Source: Enterococcus sp. BWR-S5
GTDB taxonomy: Bacteria > Bacillota > Bacilli > Lactobacillales > Enterococcaceae
DNA: 64,000 nucleotides
Assembly (NCBI RefSeq): GCF_016745255.1
Contig: NZ_JADOEQ010000005.1
Location: 1 to 64,000 of the forward strand
Reading direction: 5' to 3'
Below the pieces are notes generated by a model. It worked only from the letters and a program-made list of their open reading frames with translations, did not search any database and was not told the origin of the DNA. Made by a program: the position numbers and the translations under genes. Numbering within the stretch: the stretch's first letter is position 1; every line of letters begins with the position of its first letter. Positions 1-8,651 of the stretch are shown piece after piece.

Positions 1-38
1 CTAGAAAAAAATAGAGAGATAGCGGTTGGCGGTCTCTT

Positions 39-60
39 AAAAAGCTCCCTTGAAGGGAGC
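39..60 (-). terminator. Hairpin terminator, minus strand
   Basis: A GCTCCCT/AGGGAGC stem with a 3-nt loop (44-60) is followed on the minus strand by five T. It lies about 40 bp beyond a first terminator for the acetyltransferase gene and may be a back-up, or may serve plus-strand genes left of the window. Confidence 0.6.
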
Positions 61-87
61 AGCAAGTAATGAGCCCTTCTAGGGCTA

Positions 88-114
88 TTAAAAAGCCACC
101 CGCTATGCGGGTGG
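88..114 (-). terminator. Terminator overlapping the end of the GNAT gene
   Basis: CCACCCGC (96-103), loop TAT and GCGGGTGG (107-114) form a perfect 8-bp stem followed on the minus strand by a T run. The stop codon of the acetyltransferase lies inside the hairpin. Confidence 0.75.
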
Positions 115-555
115 ATAATTACTTCTCTTTCTCATATGCAAAATAGGATAGGGATAGCCTTGCCCATCAATTAGAGATTCTCGAATGACCTCGAAACCAT
201 TTTTTTGATAGAAGTGAAGGGCTTGGGTATTTTGCTTGTTTACATCGACAGAAAGAATGACTTGTTTCTTGGCTAGTGAACAAAGGATTTCAGTTCCATA
301 GCCTTGCCGATAGAAGGCGGGGTCGAGAAATAGCATCTCTAGGTGTTCTTCGTTAGTTCCGGAGAAACCGACGATTTTTTCCGTGGAGTCATACCAGATA
401 AGAACATCGACAAGTTCAAAATAGGTGGGTAGATTTGTCTTTATGATTTGCTTATGTTCATGCTTTAGAAAATCATGTGTAGCATCAACAGAGCGTTCCC
501 AGAGCTCGATGAGTGAATCGTAATTCTCTTTTTGAGCTGGTTGGCAGTATAGCAT
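103..555 (-). CDS. GNAT family N-acetyltransferase
   Basis: Predicted 150-aa acetyl-CoA-dependent N-acetyltransferase; the substrate is unknown. The central beta4/beta5 region reads LEMLFLDPAFYRQGYGTEIL, containing the RQGYGT acetyl-CoA pyrophosphate loop (Q/RxxGxG/A). It is followed by SVDVNKQNTQALHFYQKNGF, the usual GNAT motif B ending in a Tyr and the YxKxGF turn. An upstream in-frame start would give 163 aa, but the ATG at 555 is preceded by AGAGAGGT at good spacing, so it is preferred. The gene stands alone, convergent with nothing in the window, and ends within a strong hairpin. Family is confident; substrate cannot be said. Confidence 0.85.
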   Translation of the reverse strand: MLYCQPAQKENYDSLIELWERSVDATHDFLKHEHKQIIKTNLPTYFELVDVLIWYDSTEKIVGFSGTNEEHLEMLFLDPAFYRQGYGTEILCSLAKKQVILSVDVNKQNTQALHFYQKNGFEVIRESLIDGQGYPYPILHMRKRSNYPPA

Positions 556-680
556 AATTAATACCTCTCTTAGACTTTTTATAGTAATCTTCATATTTCT
601 TCGTTTAACGGCTGATTAATCAAGAAATGGGTTGCTTGTTCAGTTTGAAGAATGCCGAATAAGTGTTTATCTTCTATAGC

Positions 681-730
681 AATAAAAACCAGCTGAAGCA
701 ATCGGATGAGTCCCAATTGATTCAGCTGGT
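681..730 (-). terminator. Strong terminator after the M23 hydrolase gene
   Basis: ACCAGCTGAA (688-697) pairs with TTCAGCTGGT (721-730). A further CAATTGG/CCGATTG pairing inside extends the stem to about 17 bp, followed on the minus strand by TTTTATT. It sits 16 bp after the hydrolase stop codon. Confidence 0.85.
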
Positions 731-745
731 GTGTCTCTTGACTAT

Positions 746-2059
746 TTAGATACCTAGAAGCGGTGCTGGATTTACGAATCCAGACCATAGTCCGGTTGAA
801 ATACCAAAGTGAAGATGGACACCGGTAGAGTTTCCTGTTGTCCCCATGAAGCCAACTTGCTGTCCTTTACCGACAGTTTGACCGGCGCTCACTGTTGCGC
901 TACTCAAATGGGCATATAAAGAGTAGTAACCATCTCCATGATTAATAATCACGTAGTTGCCAGACATTCCGTCATAGCTGGCTTCAACGACTGTTCCTGA
1001 TTTGACAGCCATGATAACAGTAGAGGAGCTTCCCCCAAAATCAATCCCATTGTGGAAATTCCCGGAAATACCGGTTGGATCTTCGCGATAACCGTAGCCG
1101 CTTGTTACAATAACATTGCTGACAGGCAATCCCCAGCCGCTACTTGTATCTGCAGGTGTTTCAGGCGTAGGTATTGAGCTTTCAGGAACGGATACAGCAT
1201 CCTCAGTGTCTGCTTCCACATCTGTTGTTTCAGCTGGTGTCACTTCTGCTTCAGCAATTTCTTCTTTTGCCGCTTCAGCCGCCGCAGCCGCTTCCTGTGC
1301 TAAACGTTCTTTTTCTTCTTTTTCAGCCAATGCTTGTGCTTCAGCCATTTTTTGTTTTCTTTCTTCAATTGCTTTTAGTTCTTCTTGGCGTTTTCTTTCT
1401 GCTTCCGCTTTTTGTTGCTCAAATTGTTCTTTCTCAGCGGTTTCTTCAGCAAGACTAGCTGCCAGCTCGTTTAATTTTACATCTTGGTCAAGCTTTGCTT
1501 GAGCCAATTGTTCTTCTTGCTCGGCAAGCGCGGCTGTTTTTTCTTCTAAAACAGTTGCCTGCTCTATCAAAGAATCCTTTAAGGTATTCAGCTCCTGTTT
1601 ATCTGCTTGCTGTGCTTCGATAATTTCGTTATTGGCACTGACAATTGTATTGACTGCCAATATTTTTGAAATTGCGTCGGAAATAGATGTCGCATTCAGC
1701 ATAACAGAAAGGATAGAGGTATCTTGTCCGGTTTGAGTCGCACGAGCCTGTGCATCCAACTGTTCATTGCGTTTTTCTATTTTTGTTTCGAGTGTTGCAA
1801 TTTCTGTAGTCAAGTCATTGATTTCTTGTTCGACTGTTTGCTTTTCGCTTAGTACAGTATTATATTCTTCTTCGAGTTCACTGATTTCAGCTTCCAGCTC
1901 GCTTTTATAAGCCTGAGCCTCTTCTTGCGTGCTGATGATTTCATTAATTTTTTGATTTTGTGCTTCGATTTTTTCATCAATTGTTTCTGCTAGGGCAGCA
2001 ACTGGTGTGCTCCCAAGTAATAGAACAAATGAAAGTGTCAAAATTAATTTTTTCTTCAA
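746..2059 (-). CDS. PcsB/CwlO-like coiled-coil M23 peptidoglycan endopeptidase
   Basis: Predicted 437-aa secreted cell-wall hydrolase. Residues 1-25 are a signal peptide (KKKLILTLSFVLLLG...ALAE). Residues about 26-235 are a long coiled coil; the segment SILSVMLNATSISDAISKI resembles the PcsB/CwlO V-domain, which in relatives docks on FtsEX. Residues about 235-310 are an Ala/Glu-rich linker. The C-terminal 130 residues are a LytM/M23 metallopeptidase with HNGIDFG (H and D zinc ligands) and HLHFG. The start is TTG, preceded by GTGAGG 7 nt upstream; the ATG just before it runs into a stop. Known family members cut peptide cross-links during growth or division. Dependence on FtsEX here is inference. 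Confidence 0.9.
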   Translation of the reverse strand: MKKKLILTLSFVLLLGSTPVAALAETIDEKIEAQNQKINEIISTQEEAQAYKSELEAEISELEEEYNTVLSEKQTVEQEINDLTTEIATLETKIEKRNEQLDAQARATQTGQDTSILSVMLNATSISDAISKILAVNTIVSANNEIIEAQQADKQELNTLKDSLIEQATVLEEKTAALAEQEEQLAQAKLDQDVKLNELAASLAEETAEKEQFEQQKAEAERKRQEELKAIEERKQKMAEAQALAEKEEKERLAQEAAAAAEAAKEEIAEAEVTPAETTDVEADTEDAVSVPESSIPTPETPADTSSGWGLPVSNVIVTSGYGYREDPTGISGNFHNGIDFGGSSSTVIMAVKSGTVVEASYDGMSGNYVIINHGDGYYSLYAHLSSATVSAGQTVGKGQQVGFMGTTGNSTGVHLHFGISTGLWSGFVNPAPLLGI

Positions 2060-2326
2060 ACCATAATCCTCACTTTTTATCGTTAAATAGTTTTTCTCTT
2101 TTATAATAGCTTATCCATTATTAGATAATGATGAATGAAACCTACATATAAGTATACAATAGATTAAGAAAAAAAGAATCTTCTTTACCTTTTTTTAATC
2201 AGAACGCAAAGAGAAAATACAATTGTAACATATGACATTAGAACTTAAAAATCCGTATAAACAAATACTGTAAGGGAAGGGGAGCAGCCATTTATAGATT
2301 CTATCCTATTAAAATGGCTAAATCAT

Positions 2327-2935
2327 TTATTTCTTCGTCTTTTTTCTCTCAAGGAATGCAATCGTTTCTATATCTTCTTCTATAAGGAGATACGCAGCGG
2401 TTGTCAAAAGCTCAAAGCTGCTGGGTTTATCAGATAGTTTATCAATCAAAGGCAGTAAATGATTACGATAACCATTCTCTCGCTCAACCAGGTAATCAGG
2501 TTCTGTTTCTGCAATCAATGATTGTGGTTGCCGCATTTCTTCGCTGTATGGTCGATTAAATAAATGAGGCAGCAGTCTCTGTGCTTCTTGCAGGATTCTG
2601 AGATCATCTTCATAAGAGATTGCCTTTTTTAGGAGATGATTAGTTAATTGATCCAGCTCTTCATTTGAGAGTGCTGAAACTGCAGTGGAATCATTCAATA
2701 GATTCTGTATGTAGTCTTTGAAATTCCCGTACTTAATCCAATCAGAGCTCGTGTTACCCAAGATGGCAATTTTTTCTAGACGATCGGCTTTGGGAAGGTT
2801 ATTTCCTTTCTCCCAATTGTTTACTGTACTGGCACTGGAGTTTCCTACCAGCTTGGCAAAGGCTGCCATAGAATAATTGTGTTTTTTTCGAATGTGTTTA
2901 ATACGGTTTCCGGTCTCAATTAGATTAATAGGCAC
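2327..2935 (-). CDS. XRE-family helix-turn-helix regulator
   Basis: Predicted 202-aa transcriptional regulator. Residues 8-65 form a Cro/CI-type HTH (GNRIKHIRKKHNYSMAAFAKLVG, then STVNNWEKGNNLPKADRLEKIA). The remaining 135 residues are acidic and helical with no domain I recognise. The start is GTG at 2935 behind a near-perfect AAGGAGG. The gene is divergent from the unknown gene at 3181, and direct repeats in the shared 245-bp region could be its operators. A weak AGCCATT/AATGGCT hairpin at about 2287-2321 follows the gene but lacks a T run. Confidence 0.85.
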   Translation of the reverse strand: MPINLIETGNRIKHIRKKHNYSMAAFAKLVGNSSASTVNNWEKGNNLPKADRLEKIAILGNTSSDWIKYGNFKDYIQNLLNDSTAVSALSNEELDQLTNHLLKKAISYEDDLRILQEAQRLLPHLFNRPYSEEMRQPQSLIAETEPDYLVERENGYRNHLLPLIDKLSDKPSSFELLTTAAYLLIEEDIETIAFLERKKTKK

Positions 2936-2990
2936 AGAAACAACCTCCTTACCTCAAGTAATTTCCTTCTTTTATTCTAATATACCATAT

Positions 2991-3168
2991 TTTCACCGTA
3001 CATTCATCCCGTTTTTTATTCATTTTCATCTTGAGTTTCTTTTTGAAGAATGATATGATTGGTTTACCGAAATTCATTCATTTACTTGTTGCCTACTCAT
3101 TAGGATATGATAAACCAGCATAGTAAAGAGTGTTTTTATTAGAATTAGTTTACCGAAATTCATGCATT
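2991..3168. repeat. Direct repeats TTTACCGAAATTCAT in a divergent intergenic region
   Basis: GTTTACCGAAATTCATTCATT (3062-3082) and its near copy with one mismatch at 3148-3168 lie 86 bp apart. A looser third copy, TTTCACCGTACATTCAT, lies at 2991-3007. The last copy ends just before the ribosome-binding site of the gene at 3181. They may be binding sites for the divergent XRE regulator; that is inference. Confidence 0.6.
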
Positions 3169-3180
3169 ATAGGAGGAGCT

Positions 3181-3744
3181 ATGAAAAAAATAATGGTAAT
3201 TGAAGAAAGAAACAGGCAACAGGTTTATAGAGTATTAAATGAGCTATCACAACGGATGCCGTTAAATAGTGCGGACACAATTATTTTCGATCTGTATATT
3301 CAACAATACGAAAAGGTAGTAAATAGGTTATTCAGTGCACATGTTTTTTATAGAGGGATGAATCACGCTTGTGGTGTATATAAGCATCTGGTAAAGGTGG
3401 AATATAGCCGGTTTTGTTCATTGATTATTCAGAAAATAGCCGATGATTTCATAAGAGAACAGCTTTTGTGCAGTATGAGAAAGAAAAGAAATCATTTATT
3501 GAAAACTTCCCCTTCTGAGTCAAAGCCGGATAGTGGATTTGAGATATTTTATGGCGTTACAGGTGGATTCAGAAAGAAATACAAAAAGGATCGAAAAGTC
3601 ATCGAGCAAATGTGCAACGAGATTGAACAAGCCGTGTCAAAACCATTTTATCCAGTGTATTATTGGAGTAAAAAGATTGTTCGACTTTCTGATTATCTGA
3701 AAAAGCGACTGCTTTGGCAACTGCGCTCTTGCATCAGAGAATGA
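3181..3744 (+). CDS. Hypothetical basic protein, unknown function
   Basis: Predicted 187-aa protein that I do not recognise. It is rich in Lys/Arg and Tyr, with no signal peptide or membrane segment, and is mostly predicted helical. The stretch GFEIFYGVTGGFRKKYKKDRKVIEQ is the most distinctive part. An in-frame start at 3130 would add 17 residues, but the ATG at 3181 has AGGAGGAGCT directly upstream, so it is chosen. Two copies of a direct repeat precede it and the XRE regulator gene is divergent, which suggests shared control. It ends 105 bp before copB on the same strand, without an obvious terminator between. Confidence 0.65.
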   Translation: MKKIMVIEERNRQQVYRVLNELSQRMPLNSADTIIFDLYIQQYEKVVNRLFSAHVFYRGMNHACGVYKHLVKVEYSRFCSLIIQKIADDFIREQLLCSMRKKRNHLLKTSPSESKPDSGFEIFYGVTGGFRKKYKKDRKVIEQMCNEIEQAVSKPFYPVYYWSKKIVRLSDYLKKRLLWQLRSCIRE

Positions 3745-3849
3745 AAGGAATTTGAAAGTCAATTAGTGTGAAGGAATATAAACTTATGCTATTCTGTAAT
3801 TGAGTGAGAAAAGTCTTTCAAATCAAGACTTCAGGAAGGATGGCTTACT

Positions 3850-5958
3850 ATGAAAAAAGATGAGATGCATACAGCACATGAAACACATGAAGAAATGAAG
3901 ATGACCCATAACATGGACGATCATTCTATGGAGGACCACAATCATTCAATGCACGACCACTCGCATGGTCATGCCATGGAGGGCATGGATCATTCGATGC
4001 ATATGGGTAATTTTAAGAAAAAATTTTGGTTATCACTTATTTTGGCAATTCCTATCATTTTTTTGTCACCCATGATGGGGGTAGACTTGCCCTTTCAATT
4101 TACATTTCCCGGCTCTGATTGGGTCGTTCTTGTTTTGGCTAGTATTTTATTTTTTTATGGTGGACAGCCCTTTTTATCAGGTGCAAAAATGGAGCTTCAG
4201 CAAAAGGCGCCTGCAATGATGACCTTGATTTCTATGGGGATAACAGTTGCCTATGTTTATAGCCTCTATGCGTTTGTTGTGAATCATATATCGCCACATC
4301 AGCACACTATGGACTTTTTCTGGGAGTTGGCAACATTGATTGTCATCATGCTCTTAGGCCATTGGTTGGAAATGAATGCTATTTCAAATGCCGGAGATGC
4401 GCTGGATAAGATGGCCGCTCTTTTGCCGGATACCGTAAGGAAACTATCCGCTGCTGGTGAAGAGGTAGAGATACCGATGAACGAAGTGAAGGAACAGGAT
4501 CATTTGATTGTTCGTTCAGGAGATAAAATTCCGGCAGATGGAAAAATTCTCTCTGGTTCCACTTCGGTTGATGAGTCAATGGTAACCGGAGAGTCCAAAA
4601 TGGTCATGAAACAAAAAGGGGATACAGTTATTGGCGGTGCAATCAATGGGAGCGGAACCCTTGAGATAGAAGTAACCGGTGTTGGCGAATCTGGCTATTT
4701 GTCTAAGGTGATGCAGTTAGTCCAACAAGCGCAGTCGGATAAATCCAAGCTTGAATCACTTTCGGATAAAGTGGCTCGTTGGCTCTTTTATATTGCGTTA
4801 GCTGTAGGTTTGGGCTCCTTTGTTTTGTGGCTTATAGTAACAGGGGATTTGAGTATGGCTTTTGAGCGGATGGTCACAGTATTTATCATTGCCTGTCCCC
4901 ATGCGCTAGGGTTGGCTATCCCGTTGGTTATTGCGCGGTCTACATCCATTGCCGCCAGACATGGCTTGTTGATAAAGAATAGGAACGCGATGGAACAAAC
5001 TGAAAATCTTCGTTATGTATTGCTTGATAAAACAGGGACATTAACAGAAGGGAAATTTACAGTTTCCGGTTTGGAGTTGTTCAACAACACATATGATAAG
5101 ACTGAAGTTCTTAAGTATATCGGGGCTTTGGAAGCAGGCGCAAATCATCCGTTGGCTTTGGGAATCATGAATTATCTTGAGTCCCAGCAGATAGCTCCTT
5201 ACAAGGCTGAATCGCTTCAAAGCCTTTCCGGAATTGGCTTGGTTGGAACAGTTAACAGTAAACAAGTGAAAATTATCAACGAAAAAGAAGTTAGCCGCTT
5301 GTCATTGCATGTAGAAGAGAATCGAAAAGAGAAATATTTACAACAGGGAAATACACTCAGTTATTTGATTATTGAAGACGAGCTTATAGCGTTGCTTGCC
5401 TTAGGTGACAAAATAAAACCGCAGGCAAAGGCGTTTATTACTGAACTGAAGAAGCAGGAAATAATTCCAGTTATGTTGACAGGAGACAATCGAACTGCAG
5501 CAACTGCAGTGGCTGAATATCTAGGCATTGATGAATTCTATAGTGAGTTGTTACCGGAAAATAAGGAAGAAAAAATCAAAGAATACCTATCAAAAAATGA
5601 AAAAGTAATGATGGTGGGAGATGGGATTAATGATGCACCCAGTCTTGCACGTGCGACAATCGGTGTAGCAATCGGTGCAGGAACAGATGTTGCGATTGAC
5701 TCAGCCGATGTTGTTTTAGCTGACAGTGACCCGATGGACATCATAAGATTCTTGGATCTTGCCAAACAGACCAGAAGAAAAATGGTTCAAAATCTATGGT
5801 GGGGGGCAGGCTATAATATTTTTGCCATTCCATTGGCAGCTGGGATACTTGCACCTATAGGCTTTATATTGAATCCTGCTGTTGGAGCCGTTTTAATGTC
5901 ACTGAGCACAATTATTGTAGCATCAAATGCCATGACTCTACGGGTAAAAGGCGAGTGA
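3850..5958 (+). CDS. copB: CopB-type copper-translocating P1B ATPase
   Basis: Predicted 702-aa membrane ATPase for export of copper (possibly Cu/Ag) ions. Residues 1-52 are a His/Met-rich tail (many HSMxDH-type units) in place of CxxC metal-binding domains. The transmembrane metal site is CPH at 349-351, the signature of the CopB/P1B-3 class rather than CPC. Other motifs are TGES (actuator), DKTGTLTEG with phosphorylated D393, HP in NHPLALG and GDGINDAP at 590-597. It resembles Enterococcus hirae CopB. No copY, copZ or copA gene and no clear TACANNTGTA cop box lie beside it, so control is not evident. It is followed by a strong terminator at 6071. Confidence 0.93.
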   Translation: MKKDEMHTAHETHEEMKMTHNMDDHSMEDHNHSMHDHSHGHAMEGMDHSMHMGNFKKKFWLSLILAIPIIFLSPMMGVDLPFQFTFPGSDWVVLVLASILFFYGGQPFLSGAKMELQQKAPAMMTLISMGITVAYVYSLYAFVVNHISPHQHTMDFFWELATLIVIMLLGHWLEMNAISNAGDALDKMAALLPDTVRKLSAAGEEVEIPMNEVKEQDHLIVRSGDKIPADGKILSGSTSVDESMVTGESKMVMKQKGDTVIGGAINGSGTLEIEVTGVGESGYLSKVMQLVQQAQSDKSKLESLSDKVARWLFYIALAVGLGSFVLWLIVTGDLSMAFERMVTVFIIACPHALGLAIPLVIARSTSIAARHGLLIKNRNAMEQTENLRYVLLDKTGTLTEGKFTVSGLELFNNTYDKTEVLKYIGALEAGANHPLALGIMNYLESQQIAPYKAESLQSLSGIGLVGTVNSKQVKIINEKEVSRLSLHVEENRKEKYLQQGNTLSYLIIEDELIALLALGDKIKPQAKAFITELKKQEIIPVMLTGDNRTAATAVAEYLGIDEFYSELLPENKEEKIKEYLSKNEKVMMVGDGINDAPSLARATIGVAIGAGTDVAIDSADVVLADSDPMDIIRFLDLAKQTRRKMVQNLWWGAGYNIFAIPLAAGILAPIGFILNPAVGAVLMSLSTIIVASNAMTLRVKGE

Positions 5959-6070
5959 GTTTCCTCAATTGGTAAGCAGTTTGTTTACATGTTGTAGGAG
6001 CTAGAACCTCTGTACAAATATTGGCTTTAAGTAAAGAGGAGTAAGGCGTTCTTTATTGGCATAATGATGA

Positions 6071-6110
6071 AGCGTGAGACTAATAGTTGGTCTCGCGCTC
6101 ATTTTTTATT
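6071..6110 (+). terminator. Terminator after copB
   Basis: AGCGTGAGAC (6071-6080) pairs with GTCTCGCGCT (6090-6099) with one G-T wobble, followed by ATTTTTTATTT. Confidence 0.85.
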
Positions 6111-6182
6111 TAAAAAAATAGAAAAATGGGAAAATAGAGTAATTTATATTGAGAAACGACTAATCAAAATGTGAGGATTTTT

Positions 6183-7655
6183 ATGGATATAACAGAAATA
6201 TTAGATTTTGAAACAAGAAAAATGTTGGAAATACTGAAGTCTCTTCAAAAACAATCAAAAGAACTGTCACTTAAGAAGCTTGCTGATGAACTAGCAGTAC
6301 ATGTCAAAACAGCTGTGAAATATGTTGGCAAATTGCAACAGCTGATTGGTGAGTACCATTTAAAACAGCAGTTAATTTTATCTGTTCACAAGAGAGACAC
6401 GTTAAGTTTGGAAATGGAGAACCCGTGGTATTTAGAAAGACTTCGTACTTGTCTGATTCAAAGAGCACCCGAAACAATGATTCTTGATAAGGTGATTCAT
6501 TCATCCTTTACTACTAGGGAGCTTTCAATGTACTTGGGCGAGAGTGAGCCTCAGGTGAAAAAGAGGTTGACGAAAATAAGACGATGGCTTCAACCTCTTC
6601 GACTGACTTTGAGACGGAATACACTTGAGCTGATAGGGGATGAGATTCAACTAAGAGTCTTTATCCACCAGTTTCATCAGGTGTGTTCCTATCATATGGA
6701 CAAAGACATGATTTCCTTTTCTTCCGAACGAGAGGAGGCTGAGCGGCTTTCTCGTAAAATTATTCTGTTTTTTCACATGAGGCTCAATTATTTGCAGGAA
6801 CAGCAGTTGTCTTCGCTTATCTTGATTCAACAAATCCGTGTGAACAGAAGGAAAACGGCAGCAGTCAGTGAACCTTTGAAGAACTACTGTCTGAATAGTA
6901 CGCTTTATTCATCTTTGACGGCACAGCTAAAAGCAGGAGGCAAGGGAAAGCTTTCAGCAGAGGAATATATGTATTTATTTCTCATGGTCCAATCAAAATT
7001 TTCCGAAAATTTCAGTCAGGGACTAAAAGAAAAGTTCATTTATGAAAATTATCTAAATAGAACGACAGCTTATATTCAAGCTGCTTATGGTGCGCAATTG
7101 CTAAAGAATAGTTTTAAGGAGCAGGAGTTTCTATTTGATAAGCATGTATATACTTCATTGTTAAGCTTCCATCTCTACTATGAACTGACGCATTTTTTAT
7201 TGTATGAAGATATTTCATTATTTAAGCAGCTGCTTACTACATACCCAGTGCTGTTTTATAAACTAAATAAAGGATTTCGAAAAACCTTGAAGGAGAATGT
7301 GCATTTTCAACGAATGACAAAAGCCCAGCTATTCTTTCGATACTTTTTCATTTTTTCCGAGATGCTTTCACCAGTATTGCTGGAGCCACCAAAAAATATT
7401 TATCTTGTTCTGGATTGGGGCCCTGAACAGAGACGGTATTTGGTTAAGGCGATATCTGCTCATTTCAGGAATAGGAAGAATATTCGGTTTGTTGAAGGGA
7501 AGATTTACAGTGAATATAAAAATGCCAGTGTAATTTTGACTACATCTATTCATCCGTTTTTTATTGAGCAAGAAATTAATTGTCCGGTATTGATGATTAC
7601 GCAATTACAAGAGGATACTGTACTGAAACAGCTAGAGCGAATATTATCAGATTAA
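6183..7655 (+). CDS. Mga/AtxA-like transcriptional regulator
   Basis: Predicted 490-aa cytoplasmic DNA-binding protein. Two N-terminal HTH units are visible: LSLKKLADELAVHVKTAVKYV (about 30-50) and TRELSMYLGESEPQVKKRLTKI (about 110-132). A PRD-like helical middle and a C-terminal EIIB-like fold (LVLDWGPEQ..., VILTTS) follow. That arrangement is typical of Mga/AtxA/MgaSpn regulators, whose activity may respond to PTS phosphorylation. The GTG at 6171 is itself part of the GTGAGG Shine-Dalgarno sequence, so the ATG at 6183 is the start. The gene is monocistronic; its targets are unknown and no surface-protein gene lies next to it. Confidence 0.75.
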   Translation: MDITEILDFETRKMLEILKSLQKQSKELSLKKLADELAVHVKTAVKYVGKLQQLIGEYHLKQQLILSVHKRDTLSLEMENPWYLERLRTCLIQRAPETMILDKVIHSSFTTRELSMYLGESEPQVKKRLTKIRRWLQPLRLTLRRNTLELIGDEIQLRVFIHQFHQVCSYHMDKDMISFSSEREEAERLSRKIILFFHMRLNYLQEQQLSSLILIQQIRVNRRKTAAVSEPLKNYCLNSTLYSSLTAQLKAGGKGKLSAEEYMYLFLMVQSKFSENFSQGLKEKFIYENYLNRTTAYIQAAYGAQLLKNSFKEQEFLFDKHVYTSLLSFHLYYELTHFLLYEDISLFKQLLTTYPVLFYKLNKGFRKTLKENVHFQRMTKAQLFFRYFFIFSEMLSPVLLEPPKNIYLVLDWGPEQRRYLVKAISAHFRNRKNIRFVEGKIYSEYKNASVILTTSIHPFFIEQEINCPVLMITQLQEDTVLKQLERILSD

Positions 7656-7718
7656 AAATTAAAACCCTTTCAGTAAATTGTGCTAAAATAGATGTATTAA
7701 TGAATGGGAGGCTTTTCG

Positions 7719-8630
7719 ATGAAAAAAATTCAGTTTGGTACAAGTGATTTAAGTGCAGCTTCAGTTATTTTAGGATGTATGCGGATGAACAATGCAGAGG
7801 ATCCGCAACGTGTATTGGAGACCGCATTTGCTCAAGGTATTGATTTTTTTGATCACGCAGATATATATGGTGGTGGTGAATGTGAAACAATTTTTGGGAA
7901 GGCATTGAAAGACAGTAGTATTTCCAGAGATGACATTATTATTCAAACCAAGTGCGGGATTCGTAAAGGGATGTTTGATTTCTCTAAAGAGCACATCATT
8001 GAATCGGTTGAAGAAAGTCTAAAACGACTGGGGATTGATTATGTAGATGCGTTGTTGCTTCACCGTCCAGATACTTTGGTTGAGCCGGAAGAGGTTGCGG
8101 CAGCATTTGATCAACTGGAGCAGCAAGGGAAAGTGAAATACTTTGGTGTAAGTAATCAAAAGCCGATGCAGATTGAATTGCTGAAAACAGCTGTTAAACA
8201 ACCGCTAGTTGCAAATCAATTGCAGTTTGGTATCAAGCATACAGAGATGGTTGACCAAGGGATTCATGTAAATATGACAGATACAGGAAGCTTTGACCAT
8301 GATGGCAGTGTTCTTGATTATTCCCGATTGAAGCAAATGACAATCCAAGCATGGTCACCCTATCAATATGGCTTTTTTGAAGGTGTATTTATCGGCAACG
8401 AGAAATTCCCTGAGCTTAATAAGAAAATGGAAGAGATTGCTGAAAAATACAATACAACTCCGACAGGTTTAGCAACTGCTTGGATTTTGAGACATCCAGC
8501 GAATATGCAGGTAATCGCCGGCACAATGAATCTTGGTCGAATCGAAGAAATAGCAAAAGCATCAGAGGTTGTATTGAGTCGTGAAGATTGGTATGCGATT
8601 TATTTAGCGGCGGGCAATATTTTACCGTAG
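7719..8630 (+). CDS. Aldo/keto reductase (YdhF-like)
   Basis: Predicted 303-aa NAD(P)H-dependent oxidoreductase of the AKR (beta/alpha)8 family. The catalytic tetrad is visible: D and Y in FFDHADIYGGGECE, K in IIIQTKCGI and H in DALLLHRPD. The NADPH-binding C-terminal segment IAGTMNLGRIEEIAKA is also present. Length and the DHADIYGG variant fit the YdhF subgroup. The start at 7719 is preceded by GGGAGG; an ATG at 7704 lies within that ribosome-binding region. The HEAT-like gene follows after 21 bp, so the two are probably cotranscribed. The physiological substrate is unknown. Confidence 0.9.
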   Translation: MKKIQFGTSDLSAASVILGCMRMNNAEDPQRVLETAFAQGIDFFDHADIYGGGECETIFGKALKDSSISRDDIIIQTKCGIRKGMFDFSKEHIIESVEESLKRLGIDYVDALLLHRPDTLVEPEEVAAAFDQLEQQGKVKYFGVSNQKPMQIELLKTAVKQPLVANQLQFGIKHTEMVDQGIHVNMTDTGSFDHDGSVLDYSRLKQMTIQAWSPYQYGFFEGVFIGNEKFPELNKKMEEIAEKYNTTPTGLATAWILRHPANMQVIAGTMNLGRIEEIAKASEVVLSREDWYAIYLAAGNILP

Positions 8631-8651
8631 AAATCAAGACTGGAGACACAC

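Noticed and set aside
591-788. 65-codon minus-strand frame between the acetyltransferase and M23 genes
   Set aside because: It overlaps the end of the M23 gene and runs straight through that gene's terminator hairpin.
1116-1502. 128-codon plus-strand frame, Ser/Ala-rich
   Set aside because: It is the antisense shadow of the Ala/Glu-rich linker and coiled coil of the M23 hydrolase.
5984-5997. TTTACATGTTGTAG after copB as a cop box
   Set aside because: The half-sites TACA and TGTA are three bases apart instead of two, and it lies downstream of the gene.
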